DNA from: JALHVH01 sp964585685
Lineage (GTDB): Bacteria; Acidobacteriota; Aminicenantia; Aminicenantales; Saccharicenantaceae
Direction of reading: 5' to 3'
Assembly (NCBI GenBank): GCA_964585685.1
Contig: CAZPEP010000005.1
Span: forward strand, 1 to 64,000
DNA length: 64,000 nt
The position numbers and the translations under genes were made by a program. The notes beneath the pieces are model-generated. The model was not told the DNA's origin, made no database searches, and was given only the letters and a program-made list of their open reading frames with translations. Numbering within the stretch: position 1 is the stretch's first letter; each line of letters starts with the position of its first letter. Positions 6,687 through 15,684 of the stretch are shown here, piece by piece.

Positions 6687-8951
6687 CTACCAGGTTCCGT
6701 CCCTTAGATAGTCGTCGATCGCCTTGGCCGCCTTTTTGCCCGCGCCCATGGCCAGGATGACCGTCGCCCCTCCGGTGACGATATCCCCGCCGGCGAATAC
6801 GCCTTTTTTGTTGGTTTTGCACGTTTCGGGGTCGGCGACGATGTTGCCCCATTTCGTCAGGGCCAGGTCCGGCGTGGTCGAGGTCAACAGGGGGTTGGGT
6901 CCCTGCCCGATGGCCATGATCACCATGTCCACGTCGATCACATGTTCGGACCCTTTGACGGGAATGGGCGTTCGTCTCCCCGACGCGTCCGGCTCGCCCA
7001 ACTCCATCCGGACGCATTCGATGCCCTTGACCCAGGCTTTGTCGTTGCCCAGGATGCGGATGGGATTGGTCAGCAAGCGGGGTCGGACGCCTTCCTCGAA
7101 GGCGTTCTCGATCTCCTCCGCCCGGGCGGGCATCTGCTCCCGGGCCCGGCGGTAGACCAGATAGACGTTCTCCGCTCCCAGGCGGAGCGACGCCCGGGCC
7201 GCGTCCATGGCCACGTTCCCGCCGCCCACGACGGCGATGTTCCGTCCGAGATGGATCGGCGTATTGTATTCGGGGAACAGATAGGCTTTCATGAGATTCA
7301 CCCGGGTGAGGAACTCGTTGGCGGAATAGACGCCGTTGAGGTTTTCGCCGGGGATCTTCATGAAGTAGGGCAGGCCGGCCCCCGTCCCGATGAAGACGGC
7401 TTCGTAGCCTTGTCGGAACAGGTCGTCGATGGTGAAGGACTTTCCGACCACGTGGCTGACCTTCATCTCCGCGCCCAGTTTTTCGATGTATTCGCTCTCG
7501 CGCTGGACGATCCATTTGGGCAGGCGGAATTCGGGAATGCCGTATACCAGGACGCCTCCCGCTTTATGGAGGGCTTCGAAAACAGTGACGCGATGCCCCT
7601 TTTGGATGAGCTCGCTGGCCGCCGTCAGGCCCGCCGGCCCCGCCCCGATCACGGCCACTTTTTTTCCGGTCGGCGGCGGGAGGTTCGGCAGCCGGGTGTC
7701 GCCCTGCTGGAACGCGTGGTCCGCCACGAACCGTTCCAGTCGGCCGATGGCGATCGGCTGTCCCTTCTTGGCCAGAACGCAAACGACCTCGCATTGATCT
7801 TCCTGGGGACAGACGCGGCCGCAGATGGCGGGCAGGCAGTTCCTTTCCTTGATCTTGTGAACGGCCCCGATGAAATCCCCGTTCCGGATGAGCTTGACGA
7901 ATGCCGGGATGTCGATATCGACGGGACAGCCCGCGATGCAGGGGGATTTCTTGCAGTCCAGGCACCGGGAAGCCTCGCGCATCGCCTGGTCCCGCGTGTA
8001 TCCGAGGGCGACTTCCTCGAAGTTTCGCACCCGGAGCTTGGGGTCCTGTTTGGGCATGGGTTCCCGCTTATTGGCCCGTTTCAGTTTCTTCTCGGATTCG
8101 AGGAGCCGGCATTCGTGGTCCCAGAGGGCCCGATGCTCCTCGCGCCGGTACATGTCGGACCTCATGAGGAGCTCGGCGAAATCGACTTGGTGGCCGTCGA
8201 ACTCCGGGCCGTCCACGCAGACAAACCTGGTCGTGTTTCCCACGGTGATCCGGCAGCAGCCGCACATGCCGGTCCCGTCCACCATGAGCGAGTTCAGGCT
8301 GACCAGAGTGGGGATGCCGAGCGTTCGGGTCAGGTCCGAAACGGCCTTCATCATCACCCCCGGCCCGATGGCCACGACGAGATCGACCGGTCCGTCCTCG
8401 GCGATCACGCGCCGGAGTTCCTCCGTCACGAACCCGCGGCGGCCTTCCGTCCCGTCGTCCGTGGTGATGAACAGATTATCACTCACGGCCCGCATCTCCG
8501 GCTCCAGGATCAACATCTCCTTGGTCTTGGCCCCGATGATCGAAAGGATGCGGTTCCCGGCCGCTTGGAAGGCCTTGGTGATAGGATAAACGGGGGCGAC
8601 GCCGAGGCCTCCCCCGATGCAGACGACGGTTCCCGCTTTTTTGATCTCCGTCGGTTGGCCTAAAGGTCCGACGACGTCCAGGAAGGCTCCTCCGACGTTC
8701 AGATCGTCCATTTTACGGGTCGAAACCCCGACGACCTGGACGATGAGGGTGATGGATCCGCGGTCGGGATGGCGGTCGACGACGGTCAAGGGGATGCGTT
8801 CCGCGTAGTCGTCGACGCGGACCACGACGAACTGGCCGGCCCGGACCGTCTCGGCGATCAGGGGCGCATAGACCTCAAAGAGGGCGACGGAGGGGGCGAG
8901 TCGTTCCTTTTTGAGGATTTCATTGGGCTGGGGATTGATGATGGGATCCAC
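6687..8951 (-). CDS. nfnAB: NfnA-NfnB fusion: NADH-dependent reduced ferredoxin:NADP+ oxidoreductase (SudBA/GltD type)
   Basis: 754 residues joining two proteins usually encoded separately. Residues 1-285 are the NfnA/SudB flavodoxin-reductase part: FAD and NAD domains ('CIGGGLGVAP'), then a [2Fe-2S] set C230, C232, C233, C245. Residues 300-754 are NfnB/SudA, the glutamate-synthase small-chain fold: 4Fe-4S cysteines C330, C333, C338, C342 and a second set near 375, FAD motif 'VAVIGAGPAGLTAASEL', and NADP motif 'IAVVGGGNVAMDAARA'. Enzymes of this type couple NADPH, NADH and ferredoxin by flavin bifurcation, balancing reductant pools in anaerobes. The start is GTG after AAAGG, 18 bases after the upstream kinase gene, so it is the last gene of the signalling operon. 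Confidence 0.9.
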   Translation of the reverse strand: MDPIINPQPNEILKKERLAPSVALFEVYAPLIAETVRAGQFVVVRVDDYAERIPLTVVDRHPDRGSITLIVQVVGVSTRKMDDLNVGGAFLDVVGPLGQPTEIKKAGTVVCIGGGLGVAPVYPITKAFQAAGNRILSIIGAKTKEMLILEPEMRAVSDNLFITTDDGTEGRRGFVTEELRRVIAEDGPVDLVVAIGPGVMMKAVSDLTRTLGIPTLVSLNSLMVDGTGMCGCCRITVGNTTRFVCVDGPEFDGHQVDFAELLMRSDMYRREEHRALWDHECRLLESEKKLKRANKREPMPKQDPKLRVRNFEEVALGYTRDQAMREASRCLDCKKSPCIAGCPVDIDIPAFVKLIRNGDFIGAVHKIKERNCLPAICGRVCPQEDQCEVVCVLAKKGQPIAIGRLERFVADHAFQQGDTRLPNLPPPTGKKVAVIGAGPAGLTAASELIQKGHRVTVFEALHKAGGVLVYGIPEFRLPKWIVQRESEYIEKLGAEMKVSHVVGKSFTIDDLFRQGYEAVFIGTGAGLPYFMKIPGENLNGVYSANEFLTRVNLMKAYLFPEYNTPIHLGRNIAVVGGGNVAMDAARASLRLGAENVYLVYRRAREQMPARAEEIENAFEEGVRPRLLTNPIRILGNDKAWVKGIECVRMELGEPDASGRRTPIPVKGSEHVIDVDMVIMAIGQGPNPLLTSTTPDLALTKWGNIVADPETCKTNKKGVFAGGDIVTGGATVILAMGAGKKAAKAIDDYLRDGTW

Positions 8952-8969
8952 GGGGGTGCCTTTCGATTT

Positions 8970-10457
8970 TTATTTTTTCCGTTTCTGATATGGAAAGTAT
9001 ACGGAGAAAGTGCTGCCTTTGTCTGGTTGGCTCTTCACCTCGATATGCCCGAAATGCGAATCCGTGATCTTTTTGGCGATCGTCAAGCCCAATCCCGTGC
9101 CGCTGATCTTGCTCGTCCGCTTGTCCTCGATACGGAAGAAGTCGTCGAAGATCCGGGGAAGATCCTCCTGGGACATTCCGATGCCTGTGTCCTTGACATG
9201 AAAACCGACGGTGTTGGCGTCGACCGTCGTTTCGATGGTGACGGATCCATTGTCCACGTTGTATTTGATCGCATTGCTGATCAGATTGGTGAAGAGCTTT
9301 TCCATATCCTGGACGTCGGCCTGGACGGGCGGCAACGAATCGGAGAGTTGGACGATGAACGAAACAGCCTTCCGGTCGGCATCGGGCTTCAGAAAGTCGA
9401 CGGTCCTGCGGATGACGTCGGCCACTTGGACGGATTCCATCTTCTGGGCGACCTTGCCGGCCGCGATCTTGTTGATCTCCAGGAGGTCGTTGACGAGGGC
9501 CAGCAGGGAATGGGCGCGTTCCTTGGCCCGCACGAGCCAGGCCTGTTTCTGTTGCTCGTCCCCCCCGCCTGCCCCGGAGATCACGATCTCGAGCCATCCT
9601 TCGATCGCCGCCAGGGGGGAACGGAGCTCGTGGGCCACCGTGGAGACGAACTGGGATTTGATCTTTTCGATCTCCTTAAGTTTGGTGATGTCCCTTAGGA
9701 CCGTGACGGCGCCGAGAAGCGTGCCTTGCTCGTCGTGGACGGGAGCCATCTGGGCCATGAGGACGAGGTTGGGATCGTCCAGGCGGATTTCCTGGCTGAT
9801 CATCGACAGGGCGTCGCCTTTGGAAGCCAGGATCTTCTGGAGGATATCGATGATGGCCGTGTTCTTGACGTAATGGGCCAGCGTTTGGCCGGGTTCGTCG
9901 GTTCCGTCGAGCCTCAGCATTTTCACGGCCGAAGCGTTCCAGAGGACCAGCCGGTGCTCGAGATTGGTGACCAGGACACCGTCGGCCATGCAGTCTATGA
10001 TGGTTCTCAGCCCGCTCTTTTCCCCGGCCAGTTCAAGAAGCCGCTGCTCCCGCTCATGGTGCAGCCGCTGGGCCTCCAGCCGGAGCTCTCGTTTCTCCAG
10101 GCCTCTCCTGACCAGGACCGCCAGCGTCTCCGGGGCGAAGGGTTTCGGCAAGTAATCATATGCGCCCCGCTTGGTCGACTCGACCGCCGTTTCGATCGTC
10201 GCGTAGCCGGTGATGACGACCACGATGATCTCGGGATCGATGTCGTGGACCTTTCGGATCAGGTCCAGGCCGCCGATGCCGGGCATCATGAGATCCATGA
10301 GGATGAGGTCGTAGGCGTTGGTCAGGACCTTCTGAAGCCCGACCGTCCCGTCTTCAGCCAGATCAACGGCGTAGCCTTCCGTGACCAGGGCGCGTTTGCA
10401 GCCTTCCCGGATTCCCAGCTCGTCGTCGACGACAAGGATCTTGGCAGAGGGGTTCAC
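8970..10457 (-). CDS. Hybrid response regulator-PAS-sensor histidine kinase
   Basis: 495 soluble residues: a receiver domain (1-120) with acidic D11/D12, phospho-acceptor Asp55 and Lys105 in 'YLPKPF'; a coiled linker; a PAS domain (~150-265, 'ADGVLVTNLEHRLVLWNASA'); a dimerisation domain with the phospho-His in 'FVSTVAHELRSPLAAIEG' (~280); and an HATPase domain with N box 'NLISNAIKYN', 'DTGIGM' and 'GTGLGLTIAKKI'. With no membrane segment it senses a cytoplasmic cue. The start codon is GTG overlapping the stop of the preceding regulator (GTGA), indicating translational coupling. Kinase-regulator sets of this layout are commonly seen next to hydrogenase and Nfn genes; a link to redox control is inferred from its position before nfnAB. 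Confidence 0.88.
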   Translation of the reverse strand: MNPSAKILVVDDELGIREGCKRALVTEGYAVDLAEDGTVGLQKVLTNAYDLILMDLMMPGIGGLDLIRKVHDIDPEIIVVVITGYATIETAVESTKRGAYDYLPKPFAPETLAVLVRRGLEKRELRLEAQRLHHEREQRLLELAGEKSGLRTIIDCMADGVLVTNLEHRLVLWNASAVKMLRLDGTDEPGQTLAHYVKNTAIIDILQKILASKGDALSMISQEIRLDDPNLVLMAQMAPVHDEQGTLLGAVTVLRDITKLKEIEKIKSQFVSTVAHELRSPLAAIEGWLEIVISGAGGGDEQQKQAWLVRAKERAHSLLALVNDLLEINKIAAGKVAQKMESVQVADVIRRTVDFLKPDADRKAVSFIVQLSDSLPPVQADVQDMEKLFTNLISNAIKYNVDNGSVTIETTVDANTVGFHVKDTGIGMSQEDLPRIFDDFFRIEDKRTSKISGTGLGLTIAKKITDSHFGHIEVKSQPDKGSTFSVYFPYQKRKK

Positions 10458-10861
10458 CGGGCATCCCTCCTCTTCCTGAGCAGGGCATCCAGGCGTTCCA
10501 GGAGCACCTCCGGCTTGACGGGCTTGTCCAGAAAGTCGTCGGTTTTCATCCAGTACCCGTCGTCCTGCAGAGAGAATCGGTAGCCGGTCGCCTCGGCGAC
10601 GGACGTCACCATGAGGATGGGGATGTTCTTGAACAGCGGGTCCATCTTGATCTTTTGGCTGAACACAAATCCGGAGTCATGCTTCTCCATCATCAGGTCC
10701 AGGATGATCGCGTCCGGCATCTCCGTCCGGACGCGCACCAGTCCTTCCCGGCCGCTGGTCGCCGTGAAGACCTCAAAGCCGTTGTTCTTCAGCACGGCCG
10801 CATGCATGTCCAGAAAATCGGGATCGTCGTCAACCAATAAGATTTTTCCCTTGGAGCTCAT
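10454..10861 (-). CDS. Single-domain response regulator
   Basis: 135 residues, a CheY-like receiver only: 'ILLVDDDPDF' with the acidic pocket, Asp55 in 'AIILDLMME', Thr/Ser switch in 'ILMVTSVAEA', Lys in 'FLDKPVKPE'. There is no output domain. A short insertion after beta-4 ('GYRFSLQDDGYWMKTDD') is seen in receivers of hydrogenase-linked signalling operons. The ATG follows GGAAGGAAAAG and lies inside the end of the upstream kinase gene (32-base overlap); its own stop overlaps the next gene by four bases. It likely relays phosphate between the two kinases. Confidence 0.88.
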   Translation of the reverse strand: MSSKGKILLVDDDPDFLDMHAAVLKNNGFEVFTATSGREGLVRVRTEMPDAIILDLMMEKHDSGFVFSQKIKMDPLFKNIPILMVTSVAEATGYRFSLQDDGYWMKTDDFLDKPVKPEVLLERLDALLRKRRDAR

Positions 10862-12072
10862 GGTCTTTTCCTTCCGGGGCGTTTTTCAGATCTGGGAGGG
10901 GTTGTTCGTTATTCAGCCATTGCTTCTGACCCAAGACTGGCAGTGTGATAATAAAGGTCGCGCCCTGCCCTAATCGGCTTTCCACGGCCACCGTTCCCTT
11001 ATGCTTGGCCACGATGCTGTAGACCAGGGACAATCCCAGCCCGGTGCCCTTCTCCTTGGTGGTGAAGAACGGGTCGAAGAGCTTGGGGAGATGCTCTTCG
11101 GGGATGCCCTTGCCCGTGTCCTGGATGCGGATCTCGATCTTTCGGCCCTCCTCGGCCTTTTGGCTCTCGATGGTCATGATCCCTTTCTCGTCCATGGCTT
11201 GGGCCCCGTTCAGGACGATATTGAAGAGGACCTGTTTGATCAGGCCGGGATCGGCGAACGTCGGCGGCAAGGCCTGGTCCAGTTTTGTCCGGACATCGAT
11301 ATTGTGGAAGAGCGACTGTTTGACCAGGAGCGAGATGGCCTCTTTGATCACGTCGTTGATGTTCACAAGCCCCGGCTTGATCTTGGTTTCCTTGGCGAAA
11401 CTCAGGAGGTCCTTGACGATCTTGGCCGCCCGGTCCGCTTCCTGGACGACGAGGGTGATGTCGTTCTTCCAGCCCTCGTGGTCGCTCAGTTCTTTCTGCA
11501 GGATCCGGCTGAACATCATGATCGTCCCGATGGGGTTGTTGAGCTCGTGCGCCACTGCCGGTGGCCTTCAGGAGGTCCTGATTGGAGGAGAATTCCAGGC
11601 CGGTCTGTGCGCCGATGGACGTCAACAGCATCACCGGAAGATCGGGATGCTTGTCCTTGATCTTCATACTCAACCTAAAGCCGGAGTCGAACGGCTCCAT
11701 CATGACGTCCGGAACGACCACGTCCGGCAGGGCCTTGGCCAATTCCTCCAGGCATTCCTTGGAGCTTCGGGCGGTGATGACGTGATCCCCCCGGTGTGTC
11801 AAGACGGCGGCGTGTATCTCCAGGAAATCGACGTCGTCCTCGACGGACGCCTCCGCCTTTTCCACCAACCGGCCGTCCTCATAATACTGATATTGGACCT
11901 TGGAATCGCATGGAACGTGACAGGGGAAGATCTGCTTCAACGCCTCTTCGGTGTTGGAAACATCCAGTTTCTGCCCCCGGAAATAAGGGCGTCCCGTCCA
12001 TTCTCCCGGATTGATCATTGCCATCAATTCCGGACAATAGACCTGGATGATCGAGGCCGGGTTATTCTCCAT
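10830..12072 (-). pseudogene. Receiver-histidine kinase gene interrupted by a frameshift
   Basis: Two frames make one protein. From the ATG at 12072 (GGAG upstream): an unrecognised ~75-residue N-terminus with three Cys, then a receiver domain ('VEDDVDFLEIHAAVL', 'VVVPDVMMEPFDSGF', 'MLLTSIGAQTG') and the linker 'SSNQDLLKAT'. At about 11556-11570 the reading frame shifts by one, and the other frame continues with 'VAHELNNPIGTIMMF' (phospho-His), 'NIVLNGAQAMDE', 'DTGKGIPEEHLPKLFDPFFT' and 'GTGLGLSL', ending at 10830. After the shift the first frame yields nonsense (ARAQQPH...), so the break is real in this sequence. It could be a recent mutation, a base-calling error, or programmed; the reading on both sides is otherwise intact. 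First gene of the operon leading to nfnAB. Confidence 0.8.
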
Positions 12073-12231
12073 GATCTTGCGCTCCCCTCTCTCCTTGGAT
12101 CGTTGAAACGGGTTTCATGTCAGGGTCCGCCTCGAAATTCGATCTCCTGCCTGCTTATCGCAAACCGGCGCGATAACGTTTTTCGTTCCATATTCTTCTT
12201 AATGAGACTCGAGTATAAGGAAAACCCTTGA

Positions 12232-12534
12232 GCGCGTCAACCGGATCAGGCCTTCGACAGGGGCTATTTCTTTAATTATCTGCTGGATAACAAGCTCAGG
12301 TTCCTGATTCGCGTTCGCGGGAACAGGGGACTGAGGACGGCCCAGGGAGTCGAACCGGCTTCCGACTTAGCCCGGAGCTACCCAGTGCTGTTTTGCGAGG
12401 CGGTCGTGAGAGAAGAGGCAGGTCACGAAGGCTTGGTCTATCTGTCGTCCGGGGTGCGCAAGGTGAGCTTGCCTAACTGGGCGGAAGAGCTGACCTTAGC
12501 CGTGGTGAAGGGGCATTTGCCGCCGCGGCCGGGG
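12232..12534 (+). pseudogene. IS4-type transposase fragment
   Basis: An uninterrupted frame reads 'QAFDRGYFFNYLLDNKLRFL' then 'IRVRGNR', later 'LVYLSSGVRKVSLPNWAEEL' and 'TLAVVKG'. The 'DRGY...LL...LRFLIRVRGNR' pattern is the second-Asp region of IS4-family DDE transposases. Both ends are missing, with a stop just upstream (12229-12231) and unrelated sequence after 'VVKG'. No inverted repeats were found. It is a dead remnant between the kinase operon and the phospholipase gene. Confidence 0.7.
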
Positions 12535-12615
12535 AGGGGCGCACGGCGCGAGTGGGGTATTTTTCTCCCCGCCCGCCCGGCCCGGAGAAAAAGGATGCCG
12601 GGAACGCTTCGCGTT

Positions 12616-13602
12616 CTAGGAAATGTCCCCCTTCTTCGTAGACGCCCAGAACTTCCGCGTCTTCATCTGGGCCCGGACGTAATTGACCGTGGCGTCGACC
12701 TCGAGCATGTAGTCGCTCTCGATCAAGCCGATGGCCCCGAGAAGCGCCTCGTGGACGATGTCGGTAAGGTCGGCTCCCGCCGGGAGGGTCATTCCCTTCG
12801 ACGCGAGGTAGCCGCCGACGAGGCTGTTGAATAGGACGGCGATGCCGTCAATGCCGGCGCCTTCGTCCTGTTGAAGGAGCATCCCGTACATGACGACCTG
12901 TTGGGTCCGGAAGGACGATTCTGCCGGCAGGAGGATGGCCTTGGCCGCATTCTCGCTCATGCTGAACGTGGTCATCAAGCCGGGGAGATACGCCTTGAGG
13001 AACAGGTTCTTGAACCTCTTATCCGATTTGGATCCGGCCGCGACGAGATTCTTGCCGAGCTGTGGATAATATCTCTTAAGGACAATGTCCCCAGCCGCTT
13101 CGACGATGTTGTGACAGAGCTCAAGCTTGATGGCGTCATCAAGAGACCCGCCGAGCGCCTCTTCGATCACGACCCAATAGGGAGCCAGCCCCGCGCTCAG
13201 CGCCTCGGCCTTCGTGATGATATAGCCCTTCCCGGGATCCAAAGTCCGGGAACGCCAGTGGGCCGTAAAATCCGCCCCCCACTTGTCATTGTGGGAGACG
13301 AAGCCGAAGGCCAGGGGCTTCTCGTAGCCCCATTTCACGGCCTTCCACATATTGTAGTAATAGTCGTGGGTCTGGTCATGCAGGTAGGCATAGATGTCGG
13401 CGGGCAGTTCGAACGCATAATTGAAAATGTCGGGGGCCATGGCCCCGTACATCTCGTCTTGGTTCATGGGGTTCATCCCCCCCTGCCTCTTGAGCTTGTC
13501 GGCGACGTAAAGATGAGTGCCCTTTTCCCAGGAGAGGGCCGGCACCACGAACACGGCCGTTCCCAGGGCGACTGCGATCAGCGCGGCGATCATTCTTTTC
13601 AT
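12616..13602 (-). CDS. Secreted zinc-dependent phospholipase C-like protein
   Basis: 328 residues from the ATG preceded by AAGGAGGAAACA; the longer frame to 13749 lacks this support. The signal peptide ends '...VPALS' just before Trp, so the mature protein would start 'WEKGTHLYVADKL'. An N-terminal Trp that ligates zinc through its amino group is the hallmark of the PLC/S1-P1 nuclease fold. Likely further ligands are His in 'LHDQTHDYYY', 'FVSHNDKWGADFTAHW' and 'LCHNIVEAAGD', in the family's order. Activity could be on phospholipid or, less likely, on a phosphodiester such as nucleic acid. The C-terminal half (~130 residues) is helical and not recognised. Monocistronic, divergent from the symporter gene. 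Confidence 0.78.
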   Translation of the reverse strand: MKRMIAALIAVALGTAVFVVPALSWEKGTHLYVADKLKRQGGMNPMNQDEMYGAMAPDIFNYAFELPADIYAYLHDQTHDYYYNMWKAVKWGYEKPLAFGFVSHNDKWGADFTAHWRSRTLDPGKGYIITKAEALSAGLAPYWVVIEEALGGSLDDAIKLELCHNIVEAAGDIVLKRYYPQLGKNLVAAGSKSDKRFKNLFLKAYLPGLMTTFSMSENAAKAILLPAESSFRTQQVVMYGMLLQQDEGAGIDGIAVLFNSLVGGYLASKGMTLPAGADLTDIVHEALLGAIGLIESDYMLEVDATVNYVRAQMKTRKFWASTKKGDIS

Positions 13603-13778
13603 TGTTTCCTCCTTGACGATGCTCCGACGGGCTTGGTGGGGATGAATGCCCGGACCGGGAATCCCCTTGCTTTGCCCCAATGATAATAATCTAAGTGCTC
13701 GTGGAGCTTTTGTCAACACCCCGCCGTGCGTTGACTTCCTGCGCCCCATTTGTTATGAAAGTCCAAAGGAGCGGATAT

Positions 13779-15440
13779 ATGCAAGCCATAGGACTGACGT
13801 TCGTCGATTGGCTGATCATCGCCATCTATTTCGGCTTCGTCCTGGGCATCGGGTTCTACCTCCGCCGATACACGAAGACCGAAGAGGACTTCTTCCTGGC
13901 CGGGCGCAAGAACAGCGCCTGGGTGGCGGGACTGGCCTTCCTTTCGGCGAACCTGGGGGCGCTCGAGCTTCTCGGGATGACCGGCAACACATATAAATAC
14001 GGCGTCTACGTGGCCCATTTCTACTGGATCGGCGCCATCCCGGCCATGCTTTTCCTGGGCCTTTACATGATGCCCTTCTATTACAGCTCGCGGATCAAGT
14101 CCATCCCGGGCTACCTCAAGCTCCGCTTCGACGAGAAGACGCGCGTCCTCAACGGCATCTCGTTCGGCGTGATGACTCTGCTCGTCTCCGGCATCAACCT
14201 CTACGCCATGGCCCTCGTTCTCCACACCTTCCTCCGCTGGAATTGGGACGTGAGCATTTGGGCCTCGGCCGTGACCGTCGCCCTCTACGTCACGATGAGC
14301 GGCCTGATGTCGGCTATCTTCACCGAGATCATCCAGTTCTTCCTGATCTGGTTCGGCCTGTTCCTCGTCTCCGTCCTGGGCATCCTCGAGATCGGCGGCC
14401 CCGGCGAGGTCTTCAGCCGCGTGCCCGAGGCCTTCGCCAAGCTCTGGTCCACCTCCGGTGACCCGACCCAGAACGGGATGCTCGTAACCTGGGGCGGGAT
14501 CGTCCTCGGCCTGGGCTTTGTCCTGTCCTTCGGCTACTGGACCACCGACTTTCTGGTCGTCCAGAGGGCCCTATCCGCCAAGGACCTCCGCTCGGCCCGC
14601 ATGACGCCCATCCTGGCCTCCTTCTTCAAGATGGCGGTGCCTTTCCTCGTCATCATGGCCGGCCTCATCGCCTTGGCCCTCGCCCGCGACCCCTCCACCG
14701 GCTTCGCCCTGCTCCAGGACGGCGGGAAGATCAACTACGATTCGGCCCTGCCGATGCTTATCGCGCGCTATTACCCGCCGGGCCTCATCGGGCTAGGCAT
14801 AACGGCCCTCCTCGCCGGGTTCATGGCCGGGCAGGCCGGGAATATCAGCGCCTTCAACACCGTCTGGACCTACGACATCTACCAGTCGCTCTTCAACAGG
14901 AAGGCGTCCTCCAAGCATCTCCTCTGGATGGGGCGGGCCGCGACTCTGGTCGGCATTCTCCTCAGCGTCGGAACGGCCTACTGGGCCAAGAGCTTCCCGA
15001 GCATCATGGACTACATGCAGGCCATCTTCTCCTGGGTCAACGCCCCGCTTTTCGCCACGATGCTCCTGGGAATGTTCGTCAAGTGGATCACCCCCAACGG
15101 CGCCTTCTGGGGCCTCATCTGCGGGATGGGGTCGTCCTTCACCATGTTCCTGGCCGTGAAGTTCAGTTGGATCGACCCTCGCCTCATCACCATGTCGAGC
15201 GTCCAGAGCGACATGGCCGCCAACTTCTGGCGGGCCTGGTGGGCCTGGCTCATCTGCTTCGTCGTGACCATTGTCGTCAGCCTCTTCACGAAGAAGAAGC
15301 CGGAGGCCGAGCTCGTCGGCTTGGTCAAAGGCCTGACGCCCAAGGTCGTCGGGGCGCCCGTCCCGCTCCTCAAGAAGCCGGGATTCTGGGCGATCCTCTC
15401 GCTCGCGATTCTCGCAGCGCTCAACCTATGGTTCTGGTGA
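13779..15440 (+). CDS. Sodium:sugar symporter (SSS family, SGLT-like)
   Basis: 553 residues with about 14 hydrophobic helices. The start is the ATG after CAAAGGAG. Family blocks include 'DFFLAGRKNSAWVAGLAFLS' (helix 1), 'TGNTYKYGVYVAHFYWIGAI', 'SIPGYLKLRFDEKTRVLNG', 'GYWTTDFLVVQRALSAKD' and 'MSSVQSD' in a late loop. It takes up a solute with Na+ at the inner membrane. The substrate is inferred to be galactose or a related hexose because galactokinase lies in the same transcript, 15 and 13 bases separating the three genes; the symporter motifs agree with the sugar-transporting branch. The C-terminal helix after a cytoplasmic loop is the usual 14th SGLT helix. Confidence 0.9.
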   Translation: MQAIGLTFVDWLIIAIYFGFVLGIGFYLRRYTKTEEDFFLAGRKNSAWVAGLAFLSANLGALELLGMTGNTYKYGVYVAHFYWIGAIPAMLFLGLYMMPFYYSSRIKSIPGYLKLRFDEKTRVLNGISFGVMTLLVSGINLYAMALVLHTFLRWNWDVSIWASAVTVALYVTMSGLMSAIFTEIIQFFLIWFGLFLVSVLGILEIGGPGEVFSRVPEAFAKLWSTSGDPTQNGMLVTWGGIVLGLGFVLSFGYWTTDFLVVQRALSAKDLRSARMTPILASFFKMAVPFLVIMAGLIALALARDPSTGFALLQDGGKINYDSALPMLIARYYPPGLIGLGITALLAGFMAGQAGNISAFNTVWTYDIYQSLFNRKASSKHLLWMGRAATLVGILLSVGTAYWAKSFPSIMDYMQAIFSWVNAPLFATMLLGMFVKWITPNGAFWGLICGMGSSFTMFLAVKFSWIDPRLITMSSVQSDMAANFWRAWWAWLICFVVTIVVSLFTKKKPEAELVGLVKGLTPKVVGAPVPLLKKPGFWAILSLAILAALNLWFW

Positions 15441-15455
15441 GGCAGGAGGAAGATC

Positions 15456-15671
15456 ATGAACGAACCCAACGAACCCAAGAAGATGAAGCCCATCTGGTAC
15501 TTCGTGGGCCTGGTCCTGCTGTCGATCGGGGCCGTCATCCTCCTGATGGGGATCTATGGGCTTGCGACGGGCGCCCGGCACACGACCGTCCTCGCCCGCC
15601 TCCACCCCGACATCTGGTGGGGCGCTTTCATGGTGGCCGTCGGAGCCGCATTTTTCTTTAAGAACAGGTGA
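15456..15671 (+). CDS. Small two-helix membrane protein between symporter and galactokinase
   Basis: 71 residues; not recognised. Start ATG follows an excellent AGGAGGA. Two hydrophobic segments (about 13-34 and 50-68) are joined by a short loop 'ATGARHTTVLARLHPDIWWG' facing one side. Its placement 15 bases after the symporter stop and 13 bases before the galactokinase start suggests an accessory of the transporter, such as a stabilising small subunit, but this is inferred from context only. Confidence 0.7.
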   Translation: MNEPNEPKKMKPIWYFVGLVLLSIGAVILLMGIYGLATGARHTTVLARLHPDIWWGAFMVAVGAAFFFKNR

Positions 15672-15684
15672 TGTTTTGAGGAGG

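Noticed and set aside
6942..8663. 573-codon plus-strand frame opposite nfnAB
   Set aside because: No recognisable domain and no ribosome site. It arises because third-codon G/C bias removes stops on the other strand.
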